A DNA stretch of 64,000 nucleotides from Simplicispira suum (GCF_003008595.1 NZ_CP027669.1:1178001-1242000); one strand, 5' to 3'; positions 36,796 through 46,060 are shown, counted from the stretch's first letter. Numbers and translations are program-made. Notes: generated by a model not told the origin, from the letters alone.

Positions 36796-37463
36796 AGGTT
36801 TCCGAAGCCATTGCAAAGCGGATGTCGGTGCGCGCCTTCACCCAGGAAGTGCCGCCTGCCACCACGGTGCGCAGCATCCTCGAAGCCGCAGCGCGGGCCC
36901 CCTCGGGCGGCAACCTGCAGCCCTGGCAGGTGCATGCACTGACGGGGGCGCCACTGGCTGAGTTGCTGGCCTGTGTTGCGGCCAGTCCGCCGCAGCCCGA
37001 ACCCGAGTACGCCGTTTACCCGCCGAGCTTGTGGGAACCCTACCGCACGCGCCGCTTTGAGAACGGCGAGCAGCTCTACAGCACCTTGGAAATTGCGCGC
37101 GAAGACAAAGCCGCGCGCCTGCGCCAGATGGCAAAAAACGCGCAGTTCTTTGGCGCCCCCGTGGGTATTTTTTTGAGCATCGACCGGCGCATGGGGCCGC
37201 CGCAATGGGCAGATCTGGGCTGCTACCTGCAAAACGTGCTGCTGCTGGCGGTGGAGGCCGGCCTCGCCACCTGCCCACAGGAATACTGGGCGTTTTGCTC
37301 CGAACCGGTGAAGGCGTTTTTGCGCCTGAGCCCGGAGCAACTCCTGTTTGCCGGGATTGCGCTGGGCTATGCGGACAATGACGCGCCCATTAACCAGATG
37401 CGTGCGGAGCGCGCACCCTTCGACGAGGTTGTGCAGATGCGGGGGTTTGAGAAATGCTGGTAA
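36792..37463 (+). CDS. Nitroreductase-family flavoprotein
   Basis: 223-residue FMN-dependent NAD(P)H oxidoreductase. The FMN-binding motifs are RMSVRAFT (9-16), APSGGNLQPWQVH (37-49) and GLATCPQEYWAF, and a C-terminal GIALGYAD. The start overlaps the nitrilase stop (ATGA), so the two are translationally coupled. Together they suggest degradation or detoxification of a compound bearing nitrile and nitro or quinone-like groups; this is an inference from pairing. Confidence 0.9.
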   Translation: MKVSEAIAKRMSVRAFTQEVPPATTVRSILEAAARAPSGGNLQPWQVHALTGAPLAELLACVAASPPQPEPEYAVYPPSLWEPYRTRRFENGEQLYSTLEIAREDKAARLRQMAKNAQFFGAPVGIFLSIDRRMGPPQWADLGCYLQNVLLLAVEAGLATCPQEYWAFCSEPVKAFLRLSPEQLLFAGIALGYADNDAPINQMRAERAPFDEVVQMRGFEKCW

Positions 37464-37579
37464 CCGCCCAACGAAATGCATCCCTCCACCCTACCCTGCC
37501 AGCCCGCGCGTAGGCATCAGCCCGTCTAGACGCCCGCAAGTCCGACATTACTGCCGTTGTGCCCTTGACGTCCCTACCG

Positions 37580-39646
37580 ATGCATTCTTCTACCACCTAT
37601 TCTTTATCGCATCCAAAGTATCGCGCGGATATTGACGGACTACGGGCAATTGCTGTGCTGTCGGTGGTTGTCTTTCACGCCGCACCGAACTGGATGCAGG
37701 GTGGATTCATCGGAGTCGATATCTTTTTTGTGATTTCGGGCTTCTTGATTTCGACCATCATTTTCAACAGCCTGAAAGCACAATCCTTCAGCTTGCTGGA
37801 GTTCTACGCCCGCCGCGTCAAACGCATTTTTCCCGCGCTGTTCATCGTGCTTGCGGCCTGCTATGCGGTGGGCTGGTATGTCTTGTTCGCCGACGAGTTT
37901 GCCCACCTTGGAATGCATACCAGCGCAGGCGCCTTTTTCGTCTCCAACCTTGCGCTGTGGAGCGAAACAGGACCTCTCGACAAACCCGCCTCAGCCAAAC
38001 CGTTGTTTCATTTGTGGAGCCTCGGAATTGAAGAGCAGTTCTATATCGTGTGGCCCGCGCTGCTGGTACTTGCCTGGAAAGGAAGATACAACCTGTTGAC
38101 GCTGACCTTGGTGTTTGCCACCGCGTCCCTGGCATGGAATCTGCAAGCAAGCGTCAAGCAGCCCGCCACCACCTTCTTTTCACCACAGACCCGATTTTGG
38201 GAGCTTCTATGTGGCGGTCTCCTGGCTTGGGCTTCCCTTCATCAGCACCCCGCTGTCGCAGGACTCCAAAGCAAGCTCGACCGAGGCATTCACCGCACGC
38301 TGTACCGCAGCGAGCCCATGGGAGACGGTCTTGCATTGGCCAACGCCCTCGCTCTGGTGGGCGCTGCGCTGCTGGCATTCGGTTTTCTGAAAATCGAACC
38401 AGCGCTCGGCTATCCCGGCAAATGGGCCATCGTCCCTGTTCTGGGTGCCGTGCTGATCATTTCGGCCGGCCCTCAGGCCTGGTTCAATCGGGTCGTGCTC
38501 TCCAATCGCTGGGCAGTCTGGTTTGGTTTGATCAGCTTTCCGCTGTATTTATGGCACTCGCCGCTGCTGTCATACGCGCACATCATGGAAGGAGGGAACC
38601 CGCGCGCAGACATCCGCCTCGGCGCGGTGGCGCTGTCCATTGTGCTGGCGTGGCTCACGTATCGGCTTGTCGAGCGGCGCGTGCGCTTTGCCAAGCATCG
38701 GCTGGTGGTCCCGGTGCTGTGCGCGCTCATGGGCGCCATCGGTGCTTTGGGTTGGTACACCAGCAGCCAAAACGGCTTTGCATTCAGGCTGAATTCAAAA
38801 GTGGACCTCGCACTGCTGAGCCAGACCATCGAGCCATCAAACACGCGGCTGTCCGATGGATCCTGCGAAAAATTTCTTGATTTCTCAATAGGACCTGGCG
38901 CGGTCTGCCTTGCGAACACCTCTGCTCCAGAAGTGCTGTTCGTGGGAGACAGCCACGCCATGTCCCTGAACAGCGCTGCTGTGTTAGGCAAGGTGTCGAT
39001 CCAGTCCATGCTGATCGGAAACCACGGCTGCCCGCCACTCATGAACCACTCCGTGATGGATGGCAAGGTGAACAAAGGCTGCAATGCCCTGCCGGAGGAG
39101 GCGCTGAAGGTGCTCGCGCGGTTCCCGACCATCCAAACAGTAGTCCTTGAATCGCGAGGCCCGATGTACTTCTCCGGGTCTGGCTACGGGATAGAAGGCC
39201 CGAACAACTACTCGATTTTTGCGTTGGATGGATCTGCCGCCACGCAAGCGCAAATGTTTCAACAGGGTTATTCGCAGTTCGTGAAGGCGCTGTTGTTGCG
39301 ACAGAAGAAGGTCGTTTTTGTGATCGGCTCCCCAGAACTGGGAGAGGAGCCCAGAGGTTGCATCGTCACGCGCCCCGTGTCTCTCTTGAACAAAACCCTC
39401 TCCAGCTGCAGCCAGGACAAATCCAAAGTCGATGAAAGGCAGGCGGTGTACCGCAACCTGGTGGAGAACATCCAGGCAGACAACCCGGGGCTCCAGGTGT
39501 ACGACCCTATTGACCTCTTCTGCGACGATGCGCAGTGCTACGGCTTGCGCAACGGAAAACTACTCTATTGGGACGATGATCACATTTCCACCTGGGCCAG
39601 CGAACTGGTTTTGAATGACATGCGCAAGCAAAAGCTCCTGCCATAA
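37580..39646 (+). CDS. Acyltransferase-3 membrane protein with SGNH domain
   Basis: 688-residue OafA/YrhL-like O-acyltransferase for a cell-surface glycan. The N-terminal acyltransferase-3 domain (YRADIDGLRAIAVLSVVVFH, VDIFFVISGFLIS) has ten or so membrane helices; after about residue 400 follows a periplasmic SGNH domain with VLFVGDSH (catalytic Ser about 456) and a C-terminal DDDH (about 664). Acetylates LPS O-antigen, peptidoglycan or exopolysaccharide in relatives. ATG 37580 is chosen; GTG 37559 is possible. Codon use is less GC-biased than the neighbours, which hints at later acquisition. It stands alone. Confidence 0.9.
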   Translation: MHSSTTYSLSHPKYRADIDGLRAIAVLSVVVFHAAPNWMQGGFIGVDIFFVISGFLISTIIFNSLKAQSFSLLEFYARRVKRIFPALFIVLAACYAVGWYVLFADEFAHLGMHTSAGAFFVSNLALWSETGPLDKPASAKPLFHLWSLGIEEQFYIVWPALLVLAWKGRYNLLTLTLVFATASLAWNLQASVKQPATTFFSPQTRFWELLCGGLLAWASLHQHPAVAGLQSKLDRGIHRTLYRSEPMGDGLALANALALVGAALLAFGFLKIEPALGYPGKWAIVPVLGAVLIISAGPQAWFNRVVLSNRWAVWFGLISFPLYLWHSPLLSYAHIMEGGNPRADIRLGAVALSIVLAWLTYRLVERRVRFAKHRLVVPVLCALMGAIGALGWYTSSQNGFAFRLNSKVDLALLSQTIEPSNTRLSDGSCEKFLDFSIGPGAVCLANTSAPEVLFVGDSHAMSLNSAAVLGKVSIQSMLIGNHGCPPLMNHSVMDGKVNKGCNALPEEALKVLARFPTIQTVVLESRGPMYFSGSGYGIEGPNNYSIFALDGSAATQAQMFQQGYSQFVKALLLRQKKVVFVIGSPELGEEPRGCIVTRPVSLLNKTLSSCSQDKSKVDERQAVYRNLVENIQADNPGLQVYDPIDLFCDDAQCYGLRNGKLLYWDDDHISTWASELVLNDMRKQKLLP

Positions 39647-39666
39647 AAGCTCTTTATGCAAAGCTC

Positions 39667-39698
39667 CGCCTGAGACGCAATAGCGCAGCGCTCAGGCG
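39667..39698. terminator. Inverted repeat between convergent genes
   Basis: CGCCTGAG and CTCAGGCG, eight pairs, separated by 16 bases that can pair further (GCG/CGC). It lies between the acyltransferase stop and the PIN gene stop. There is no T run, so intrinsic termination is uncertain. Confidence 0.4.
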
Positions 39699-40150
39699 CG
39701 CGCTTCCATAGCGCGGCCAAGCTCGACCCCGAGCGGCTGCAAGCGCTTGCGCAACTGCAGCACCGCCCGGTCCTTGCTCAGCAAGATTGCGCCACGCGCC
39801 ACGGCCAAGTCGATAAAAGGCTGATCATCGGTGTCCTTGCAAACCGCGCTGGCGCGCGGCCCAGGTGCCACGGTCTGCACAGCGGCGTCAAATCGCGCCA
39901 GCACACTCTCGGGCGTGAAGCCGTAGAACGCGACGCGCGATGCAATCTGCGCATAGCCAAGCACGCGTGCCAGTTCGCTGCGCATGCCGGCCGTCGCTAT
40001 CCAGTGCAGCGCGCCCGAAGCCAACAAGCCGGGCAGCGGTGCGGTTGCAGGATCGGCAAACACCAGCAAGTCGAGCACGATGTTGGTGTCCAGCACCAGC
40101 GCGCGGCGGCTGCCTGCTGCTGGCAGCCCGACCGTCATCTCATGTGCCAT
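39692..40150 (-). CDS. PIN-domain protein
   Basis: 152 residues with a PIN nuclease fold: first acidic residue in LVLDTNIVLDLLV, a central SELARVL, and CKDTDDQPFIDLAVARGA carrying the later acidic residues. PIN proteins of the putative toxin family PIN_3 cut RNA. No antitoxin gene is adjacent; instead it follows the rRNA methyltransferase with an 11-base overlap, so it belongs to the rpoN-rlmL operon. ATG 40138 is an alternative start. A housekeeping RNase role is as likely as a toxin role. Confidence 0.8.
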   Translation of the reverse strand: MAHEMTVGLPAAGSRRALVLDTNIVLDLLVFADPATAPLPGLLASGALHWIATAGMRSELARVLGYAQIASRVAFYGFTPESVLARFDAAVQTVAPGPRASAVCKDTDDQPFIDLAVARGAILLSKDRAVLQLRKRLQPLGVELGRAMEARA

Positions 40151-41465
40151 CGGCCGGAGCGGGAGCAAGCGCATCGACGGACCGGCTGCGCAGGCTGCCG
40201 CGAATCAGGTCAAAGCGAAACAGCCGGCATTCGATGGGGCCGTTCCACATCGGGACACGGCGCGACTCCTTCAGACGCATCTTGCCGGGGAGCTTCAAGT
40301 CGGGCGTGAGCATCCAGGCCTGCCAGCCGGTGTAGTTTTTCTTCCAGTGGCTGGCAAGCTGCTGGAAGAATTCGCTGCCGTCTCCCCCAGCCCCCTCCGC
40401 GCCCGGTACTTCTGCCGCTTCCCGGCCCACCGCCGCGCCCTGCGCGCGCTGCTGGGCGCGCTCGCGCGCGTTCTGGCCCGCGCTGCCTGCGGCGGCGATG
40501 CGCTCACCATACGGCGGGTTGAGCAGCATGATCCCCGGCTCCTCGCAGGGCGGCATGCGCTGCAGGGCGTCGCCGCCGCGCAGTTGCAGCGCGCCCGCGA
40601 CGCCAGCGCGCTGGGCGTTGTGCTCGGCAAAATCGACCATGCGGTGTGAAATATCACTGCCAAATATGCCCGTAGCGCAGGCAGTAATTGCGCTATTAGC
40701 TTCTTCTTTGATAGCACCCCAGACATGCGCCTGAAACGGCAGCAATTTTTCAAAGGCAAAGCGCCGTTGCAGGCCCGGCGCGATGCGGCAGGCCATTTGG
40801 GCGGCTTCGATCAGCACCGTGCCGCTGCCGCAGCAGGGGTCGTAGAGCGGCAGGGGCGCCTCGCCGTGCGGATCCCAGCCGGTGGCGGCGATCATGGCGG
40901 CGGCGAGCGTCTCTTTGAGCGGGGCGTCGCCTTTGGCCCCGCCGTCGCGCACGTTGCGCCAGCCGCGCTTGAACAGCGGCTCGCCGGAGGTGTCGATGTA
41001 GACCGTGGCTTCGTCGGTGGTCAGGTGCAGGTGCACGCGCACGTCGGGCCACTGCGTGTCCACGTCGGGGCGCACGCCAGCCTTGGCACGAAAGCGGTCC
41101 GCCACGGCGTCCTTGGTGCGCAGCGCGGCAAAGTTCAGGCTGGTCAGCGGGCTGTGCTGGGCCGTGACCTCCACCTTGAAGCTCTGGCGCGGCGTGAACC
41201 AGATTTCCCATGCAATGCTGGACGCCAGGGCGTAAATATCGTTCTCGTTGCGGTACAAACCCTGGGCCAGCTGCACCAGCACGCGCTGCGCCAGACGGCT
41301 TTTCAGGTTGAGCAAGAGCGCATCGCGCCAAGAAGCCTTGAGCAGCACGCCGCCGCGTCCCACCAGCAGATCGTTGCCGGTGAGCCCAGTGATCTGGTGC
41401 ACCTCGTCGGCCAGAAAACCCTCGACGCCGGCGGCGCAGGGCAAGAAAAGTTGTAGCTGATTCAT
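40140..41465 (-). CDS. 23S rRNA guanine-N2 methyltransferase-like protein (THUMP + methyltransferase)
   Basis: 441-residue class I RNA methyltransferase, similar to the RlmL N-terminal half (and to Trm14-like enzymes). THUMP domain at about 50-155, then the SAM pocket YDPCCGSGTVLIEAA near 215 and the catalytic LLNPPYGERI near 310. A low-complexity Ala/Glu/Arg/Gln segment of about 45 residues follows NPPY. Residues around SAITACATG derive from the dispersed repeat. The start, ATG 41465, overlaps the rpoN stop (ATGA). The second RlmL domain (RlmK) is absent. Confidence 0.85.
   Translation of the reverse strand: MNQLQLFLPCAAGVEGFLADEVHQITGLTGNDLLVGRGGVLLKASWRDALLLNLKSRLAQRVLVQLAQGLYRNENDIYALASSIAWEIWFTPRQSFKVEVTAQHSPLTSLNFAALRTKDAVADRFRAKAGVRPDVDTQWPDVRVHLHLTTDEATVYIDTSGEPLFKRGWRNVRDGGAKGDAPLKETLAAAMIAATGWDPHGEAPLPLYDPCCGSGTVLIEAAQMACRIAPGLQRRFAFEKLLPFQAHVWGAIKEEANSAITACATGIFGSDISHRMVDFAEHNAQRAGVAGALQLRGGDALQRMPPCEEPGIMLLNPPYGERIAAAGSAGQNARERAQQRAQGAAVGREAAEVPGAEGAGGDGSEFFQQLASHWKKNYTGWQAWMLTPDLKLPGKMRLKESRRVPMWNGPIECRLFRFDLIRGSLRSRSVDALAPAPADGT
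40669..40717 (+). repeat. Dispersed repeat, copy I (inside the rRNA methyltransferase gene)
   Basis: CCGTAGCGCAGG, then TTGCGCTATTAGCT, then TTTGATAGCACC. The arms are shortened but the CTATTAGCT and TTGATAGCA elements match. Translated in frame as part of AIKEEANSAITACATGIF. Confidence 0.6.
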
Positions 41466-43021
41466 AGTGTCTTGCGCAGCGTGGTGATGGGTATCTTCAG
41501 CGCTTCGCGGTACTTGGCCACGGTGCGGCGCGCGCATTCAATGCCTTGCTCTTTGAGCATGTCGGCGATCTGGTTGTCCGACAAGGGCTTGGCCGGGTTC
41601 TCGGCGGCGACAAACTGCTTGATGAGCGCCCGCACCGCCGTGCTCGACGCATTGCCCCCAGTGTCCGTCCCCAGGCCCGAGCCAAAGAAGAACTTGAGTT
41701 CGTAGGTACCCTGGGGTGTCGCCATGTACTTGGCGGTGGTGACGCGGGAGATGGTCGATTCGTGCAGGCCCAGCTCGTCGGCAATGTCGCGCAGCACCAG
41801 CGGGCGCATGGCGAGTTCGCCGTGCACAAAGAAGTTTTTCTGCCGCTCGACAATCGCCTTGGAGACGCGCAGGATGGTGTCAAAGCGCTGCTGAATGTTC
41901 TTGATGAACCAGCGCGCTTCCTGCAGGCGCTGCTGCAGTGCCTGGTGGCCGTCGCTGCCGCGGTGGCCGCGCAGGGCGCCTGCGTAGATGTCGTGCACGC
42001 GCAGGCGCGGCATCACATCGGGGTTGAGCTGAACGACGAACTGTGCCGAGCCCGTGCCCACGCGGCGCACCAGGACGTCGGGCACGATGGCGTTGCGCTC
42101 CACATTGGAAAAGCGCCGCCCAGGCCGGGGTTCGAGCTGCGCAATCAAGGCCATGGCTGCGCGCGTGGCTTCTTCGCTGGCACCGCAAAGCGGCGCCAGA
42201 CGCCGCAGATCGCGCCGTGCCAACAGGTCGAGTGGCTGCTGGCAGATGCACAGCGCCGTGGCCACCAGAACTGCATCGTGCACGCCGTCCGCCTGCAGTT
42301 CGCGCAGCTGCAGGCTCAGGCATTCGCCCAGATGGCGCGCGCCCACGCCCGTGGGCTCCAGGCTCTGCAACAAACGCAGCGCCACGGTAAAGCGGTGCAC
42401 CAGTTCTTCGGCTTCCTCGGCGTCCCCCTGCGCCAAGCCTGCGGCCAACGCCTCGATGGGATCTTCCAGGTAGCCGTTGTCGCTGAGCGACTCGATCAGG
42501 AAGGAGAGCGCCGCGCGGTCGATGTCCCCGAGCCGCAGCGCCAGCGCCTGGCGGTGCAGGAAGTCGGTGAGCGAGCCGTGCTCATGGGCGCGGTCGAGCG
42601 CATCGCCCGTGCCTTCGCCGGAATCGCTGGACACTCGCGCGGGGGCGTCGCCGCCCCACTCGGCGTCGTCCGGCGCCATCTCGTGCGTTCCGTCACCGGA
42701 CCAATCCAGCAGGTCGTCGGCCGGGGAATCTGAGTCATTTTGGCTCTCAGCGCTTGCTGTGCTTGTGTTATCAGCTCCTGAATACGTAGCAAACTCCATG
42801 CTTGTGTCTGTGCTCTCTGCCGGGATATCGGCCTGCGCCAGGCCAAATTCTTCCCGTGGCGCCTCTTCGTTTTCGCGTTCCAGAAACGGGTTTTCGTCCA
42901 GCATCTGCTCGACTTCCTGGGCGATTTCCAGCGTCGAGAGCTGCAGCAAACGGATGGATTGCTGCAGCTGCGGCGTCAAGGCCAGGTGCTGCGAGACGCG
43001 CAGCGACAGACCCGGCTTCAT
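41462..43021 (-). CDS. rpoN: RNA polymerase sigma-54 factor
   Basis: Sigma factor for nitrogen, flagellar and other enhancer-dependent promoters. The 519-residue protein has the Gln-rich activator-responsive region I (SLRVSQHLALTPQLQQSIRL), an acidic region II (about 50-150), core-binding region III, the HTH (GLHESTISRVTTAKYMATPQ) and the near-invariant RpoN box ARRTVAKYREAL. ATG 43021 (MKPGLSLR) is chosen over a TTG nine bases earlier. A copy of the dispersed repeat is translated in the acidic linker (around SGADNTSTASAES). Operon with lptB upstream and the rRNA methyltransferase downstream. Confidence 0.97.
   Translation of the reverse strand: MKPGLSLRVSQHLALTPQLQQSIRLLQLSTLEIAQEVEQMLDENPFLERENEEAPREEFGLAQADIPAESTDTSMEFATYSGADNTSTASAESQNDSDSPADDLLDWSGDGTHEMAPDDAEWGGDAPARVSSDSGEGTGDALDRAHEHGSLTDFLHRQALALRLGDIDRAALSFLIESLSDNGYLEDPIEALAAGLAQGDAEEAEELVHRFTVALRLLQSLEPTGVGARHLGECLSLQLRELQADGVHDAVLVATALCICQQPLDLLARRDLRRLAPLCGASEEATRAAMALIAQLEPRPGRRFSNVERNAIVPDVLVRRVGTGSAQFVVQLNPDVMPRLRVHDIYAGALRGHRGSDGHQALQQRLQEARWFIKNIQQRFDTILRVSKAIVERQKNFFVHGELAMRPLVLRDIADELGLHESTISRVTTAKYMATPQGTYELKFFFGSGLGTDTGGNASSTAVRALIKQFVAAENPAKPLSDNQIADMLKEQGIECARRTVAKYREALKIPITTLRKTL
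42736..42791 (+). repeat. Dispersed repeat, copy J (inside rpoN)
   Basis: ATTTTGGCTCTCAGCGCTTG, then GTGCTTGTGTTATCAGCTCC, then an AATACGTAGCAA tail. Located in the acidic, poorly conserved region II of RpoN, a site that tolerates length changes. Confidence 0.65.
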
Positions 43022-43072
43022 GCGACCCAACCACCACCGCGCGCAGGCAAAGAAAGGAATGCGCCCATCACG

Positions 43073-43879
43073 CTACATCCGGAAGTGCTCGCCCAGGTAC
43101 ACCCGGCGCACTTCCGCGTTGTCGACGATTTCTGTCGGTGTGCCCTCGGCCAGCACCTCGCCTTCGCTGATGATGAAAGCGTGATCGCAGATGCCCAGCG
43201 TCTCGCGCACGTTGTGGTCGGTGATCAATACGCCGATGCCGCGCGCCTTCAGAAAACCGATGATGCGCTGGATCTCGATCACGGCGATCGGGTCGATGCC
43301 GGCAAAAGGCTCGTCAAGCAGGATAAAACGCGGCTGCGTCGCCAGCGCCCGGGCAATCTCGACGCGCCGCCGTTCACCCCCCGAGAGCGAGAGCGCCGAC
43401 GAGTCGCGCAGGTGCTCCACACGCAGCTCCTGCAAAAGCGAGGTGAGACGCTCCTCAATCACTTCCTTGGACAGGGGCTTGCCATCTTCGCCATGCTGCA
43501 GCTCCAGCACGGCGCGCACATTTTGCTGCACCGTGAGTTTGCGGAAGATCGATGCCTCCTGCGGCAGATAAGACATGCCAAGCCGCGAGCGCCGGTGAAT
43601 CGGCATGTCACCCACCGAGCGGCCATCAATGAAGATGTCGCCTGCGTCGCTGCGCACCAGGCCAACGATCATGTAGAACGAGGTGGTCTTGCCGGCACCA
43701 TTGGGGCCGAGCAAGCCCACCACTTCGCCTTTGCGCACGTTCAGCGAAACGTCCTTGACCACCTTGCGCCCACCGTAGGCCTTGGCCAGGTGGCGCACTT
43801 CCAGCAAGCTCGATTCATTGATCGACTCGCTGGTCGGTTCGCTGGCCATTGCGCTGACCATTTCCTCCGGCGCGTTCAC
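43073..43879 (-). CDS. lptB: LPS export ABC transporter ATP-binding protein
   Basis: ATPase of the LptB2FG complex that extracts LPS from the inner membrane. The 268-residue protein has Walker [13 protein letters not shown]-loop YLPQEASIF, signature LSGGERRR and Walker [14 protein letters not shown], followed by [11 protein letters not shown]. The start is GTG 43879, overlapping the lptA stop (GTGA). An ATG further in (MASEP) would remove an acidic tail of 10 residues and is an alternative. 51 bases separate it from rpoN. Confidence 0.97.
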   Translation of the reverse strand: MNAPEEMVSAMASEPTSESINESSLLEVRHLAKAYGGRKVVKDVSLNVRKGEVVGLLGPNGAGKTTSFYMIVGLVRSDAGDIFIDGRSVGDMPIHRRSRLGMSYLPQEASIFRKLTVQQNVRAVLELQHGEDGKPLSKEVIEERLTSLLQELRVEHLRDSSALSLSGGERRRVEIARALATQPRFILLDEPFAGIDPIAVIEIQRIIGFLKARGIGVLITDHNVRETLGICDHAFIISEGEVLAEGTPTEIVDNAEVRRVYLGEHFRM

Positions 43880-44568
43880 CGGCGCGCGCCTTCCAGCCGA
43901 TCGCTGGGCTTGAGTTCCGGAGTCGGGCCAGGCGCAGGCACAGCCGGTGTGGCGGGCGTCGCATCGCGCGGGGCCAGTATGGCGCGCACACGTCCGCCCG
44001 AACCGCCGGCGTCGCCCGGTGACTTGCCGGTATTGCGGCCATCCACGGTGAAGACATCGGTCAGGTTGTTGTAGACGATGACATCGCCGGTGATCTCGTC
44101 GCTCAAATCACCTGCACGAAAGCGCCTCAATTCGGCGCGCGTGATGAAGCGCACGGTGTCGGCCTTGCCGCTGTATTCAATGGTTTCGCCTTCGCCTTCG
44201 ATGAACTCCTCGGGCGCGCCCGCAGCGGTATCGCGCTTTTGGCGGAAAAAGGCGCGTTTTCCACCACCGCCCGTCACCACGACCGACTGGTAGCCGTCGG
44301 CGTCCTGGCGCACCTCCAGGCGCGCGCCGCGCAGCACGATGCTGCCCTTGGTCACCACGACGCGGCCCGTAAACACGCTGGTCTGCTGCAGCTCGTCGTG
44401 CTTGAGCTGGTCAGCCTCGATGTTCATGGGCTGGTTGCGATCGGATTTTTCCGCGAGAGCGGGCGGCGCAGTCAGCGCGCAAAGTGCCGCAGCCAGTGCC
44501 CAGGGGAGCACAGCAGCGCGGGCACGCCGCACGGGGTTCGAATTGGAAAACGAGGAGATGGGGAGCAT
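43876..44568 (-). CDS. lptA: Periplasmic LPS transport protein
   Basis: Periplasmic bridge protein for LPS. 230 residues: signal peptide ([20 protein letters not shown], cleavage at ALA-EK), then the OstA/LptA beta-jellyroll with [37 protein letters not shown] and [11 protein letters not shown], and a Pro-rich C-terminal tail of about 45 residues. ATG 44568 is chosen because the signal peptide follows it closely. Overlaps lptB. Gene lptC, which usually precedes lptA in this order, is not next to it; a terminator and dsbA are. Confidence 0.93.
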   Translation of the reverse strand: MLPISSFSNSNPVRRARAAVLPWALAAALCALTAPPALAEKSDRNQPMNIEADQLKHDELQQTSVFTGRVVVTKGSIVLRGARLEVRQDADGYQSVVVTGGGGKRAFFRQKRDTAAGAPEEFIEGEGETIEYSGKADTVRFITRAELRRFRAGDLSDEITGDVIVYNNLTDVFTVDGRNTGKSPGDAGGSGGRVRAILAPRDATPATPAVPAPGPTPELKPSDRLEGARR

Positions 44569-44666
44569 GCGAAGGTCCGAAGTGGGCGCGCACCGTCGCC
44601 CGGCGAGGGCGCGCACAGCGATCTGGTGGCGGCACGAATCTTGCAATCATTGTGCCACGCGCAAGC

Positions 44667-44691
44667 AAAAAAAGGCCCGCATCAGCGGGCC
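44667..44691 (-). terminator. Intrinsic terminator of dsbA
   Basis: On the minus strand GGCCCGC, loop TGAT, GCGGGCC, followed by seven T. It separates dsbA from the lptA-lptB-rpoN group, so lptA needs its own promoter in 44569-44666. Confidence 0.93.
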
Positions 44692-44720
44692 GCAGCCTGA
44701 GTGGGGCTCTGCGCTGTAGC

Positions 44721-45362
44721 CTATGCCCCCTTGGCGACCAGGGCTTCCACCACCTTCAGCATGGCGCTCAAGCTGCCAGCCATGGTTCCATCGACGTAGT
44801 AGCGGCCCGCCACGCCCATGGACGGGACACCTTCGACACCATAGGCGTCTTGCAACTGAGCCGCTTTGCGGACCTGGTTGGAGACGGTGAAAGAGCTGTA
44901 CATCTCCTTGAACTTGGCCAAATCCATGCCCGGCTGCTTGCCGATCCAGGCAAAAATTCCATCGTCCTTGGACAGATTTTGTTTCTCGACATGGATTGCG
45001 CGAAACAGCCTGGCGTGCAGTTCGTCAACCTTGCCCAAACCCTCCAATGCGTAGTACAGCTTTTGCTGCGGCGCGAAGCTGGCATTGAATGCGATGGGAA
45101 CACGTCGGAACGCCATGTTCTTGGGCGGCGTTTTGAGCCAGGCTTCCAGCGTGGGCTCAAATTCGTTGCAGTGCGGGCAGTTGTACCAAAAGAACTCGAT
45201 CACCTCGACTTTGCCGGCCGGCGCATCGGTAGGAGCGGGTTTGGACAGTCGGGTGTACTCCTTGCCTTCCTTGGGCGCAGCGTTCTGTGCAAAAGCGGGC
45301 AACGAAAAACTCGACGCGACCATTGCGGTGGCTGCCGTGGCGGAAAAATCTCGACGATTCAT
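44721..45362 (-). CDS. dsbA: Thiol:disulfide interchange protein DsbA
   Basis: Periplasmic oxidase introducing disulfide bonds into secreted proteins. 213 residues: signal peptide (MNRRDFSATAATAMVASSF, cleavage near AFA-QN), thioredoxin fold with active site CPHC at 62-65 (EFFWYNCPHCNEFEP), helical insert, and cis-Pro segment GVPSMGV. The RRDF pattern in the signal resembles a Tat motif, as seen in some comamonad DsbA. AGGAG stands eight bases before the ATG. An intrinsic terminator follows. Confidence 0.95.
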   Translation of the reverse strand: MNRRDFSATAATAMVASSFSLPAFAQNAAPKEGKEYTRLSKPAPTDAPAGKVEVIEFFWYNCPHCNEFEPTLEAWLKTPPKNMAFRRVPIAFNASFAPQQKLYYALEGLGKVDELHARLFRAIHVEKQNLSKDDGIFAWIGKQPGMDLAKFKEMYSSFTVSNQVRKAAQLQDAYGVEGVPSMGVAGRYYVDGTMAGSLSAMLKVVEALVAKGA

Positions 45363-45416
45363 TCAAAAGGCTCCTGTGAGGGTTCGGCCGTGGGACTGGG
45401 ACCGGGACAAAAAAGT

Positions 45417-46046
45417 TCAGCGCTGCACACGCACCAGGGCGGACTCCACCCCGGCGCCATCGAGCTTCTCCTTGAGTTGCTCGGCATCAATGCGCTTGAC
45501 GAAGGGGCCTATGCGCACGCGAAACACGGTGCGACCACCCTGCTCGCGCTCATTGAGGCGCGCCTCCCAGCCCAGCATGGCCAGTTTGGCGCGCTGTGCA
45601 TCGGCATCTTGTTTCGTGCGAAATGCCCCTGCCTGCACATAGTAGTCAAAGGGATCGACACTGGCTGCGGGCGCGGCCGCTGCTGCGGACTCTGCGGTGC
45701 TGCGTGCCTTTGCCAGATCCCCCAAGGGATCTTCAGGCACCGTCGCGGGCGTTGGCGCTGCCGTTGCGGCCGACGCCGGCGCTGCAGCAACGCCTGCGGC
45801 CGGGCCGACAGCGCCTGCAGACGCCGGGCGCGCGCCGCTCTTGCCATACAGCGGCGAATTGGGATCCCAATTTTTGTTCTTTTGCGTCTCGGCGTTGTCC
45901 TGGTCGCTGCTGCGCGTGGCGCCCTTGTTCAAAAAGGGTACTGGCAGTTTGGTGACGTAGACGGCGACGCCCAGTGCCACGCCCAACCCGACCAGCAAGC
46001 CGAGAATGAATCCAACGATGGTCCCGCCCGTTTGTTTATTGTTCAT
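45417..46046 (-). CDS. SPOR-domain protein (FtsN-like)
   Basis: 209-residue inner-membrane protein: a short N-terminal cytoplasmic tail, one membrane helix (IVGFILGLLVGLGVALGVAV), a Pro/Ala-rich periplasmic linker and a C-terminal SPOR domain (about 140-209: YYVQAGAFRTKQDADAQRAK, FRVRIGPFV) that binds denuded peptidoglycan at the septum. Layout equals FtsN-like cell-division proteins. Position directly after argS is the classical place of FtsN-like genes. ATG 46046 is used; GTG 46064 is possible and would overlap the argS stop. Confidence 0.9.
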   Translation of the reverse strand: MNNKQTGGTIVGFILGLLVGLGVALGVAVYVTKLPVPFLNKGATRSSDQDNAETQKNKNWDPNSPLYGKSGARPASAGAVGPAAGVAAAPASAATAAPTPATVPEDPLGDLAKARSTAESAAAAAPAASVDPFDYYVQAGAFRTKQDADAQRAKLAMLGWEARLNEREQGGRTVFRVRIGPFVKRIDAEQLKEKLDGAGVESALVRVQR

Positions 46047-46060
46047 ATGCTTGCCGTGTT

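Noticed and set aside
39692..40150. Toxin-antitoxin pair at the PIN gene
   Set aside because: No antitoxin frame on either side; the neighbour is an rRNA methyltransferase.
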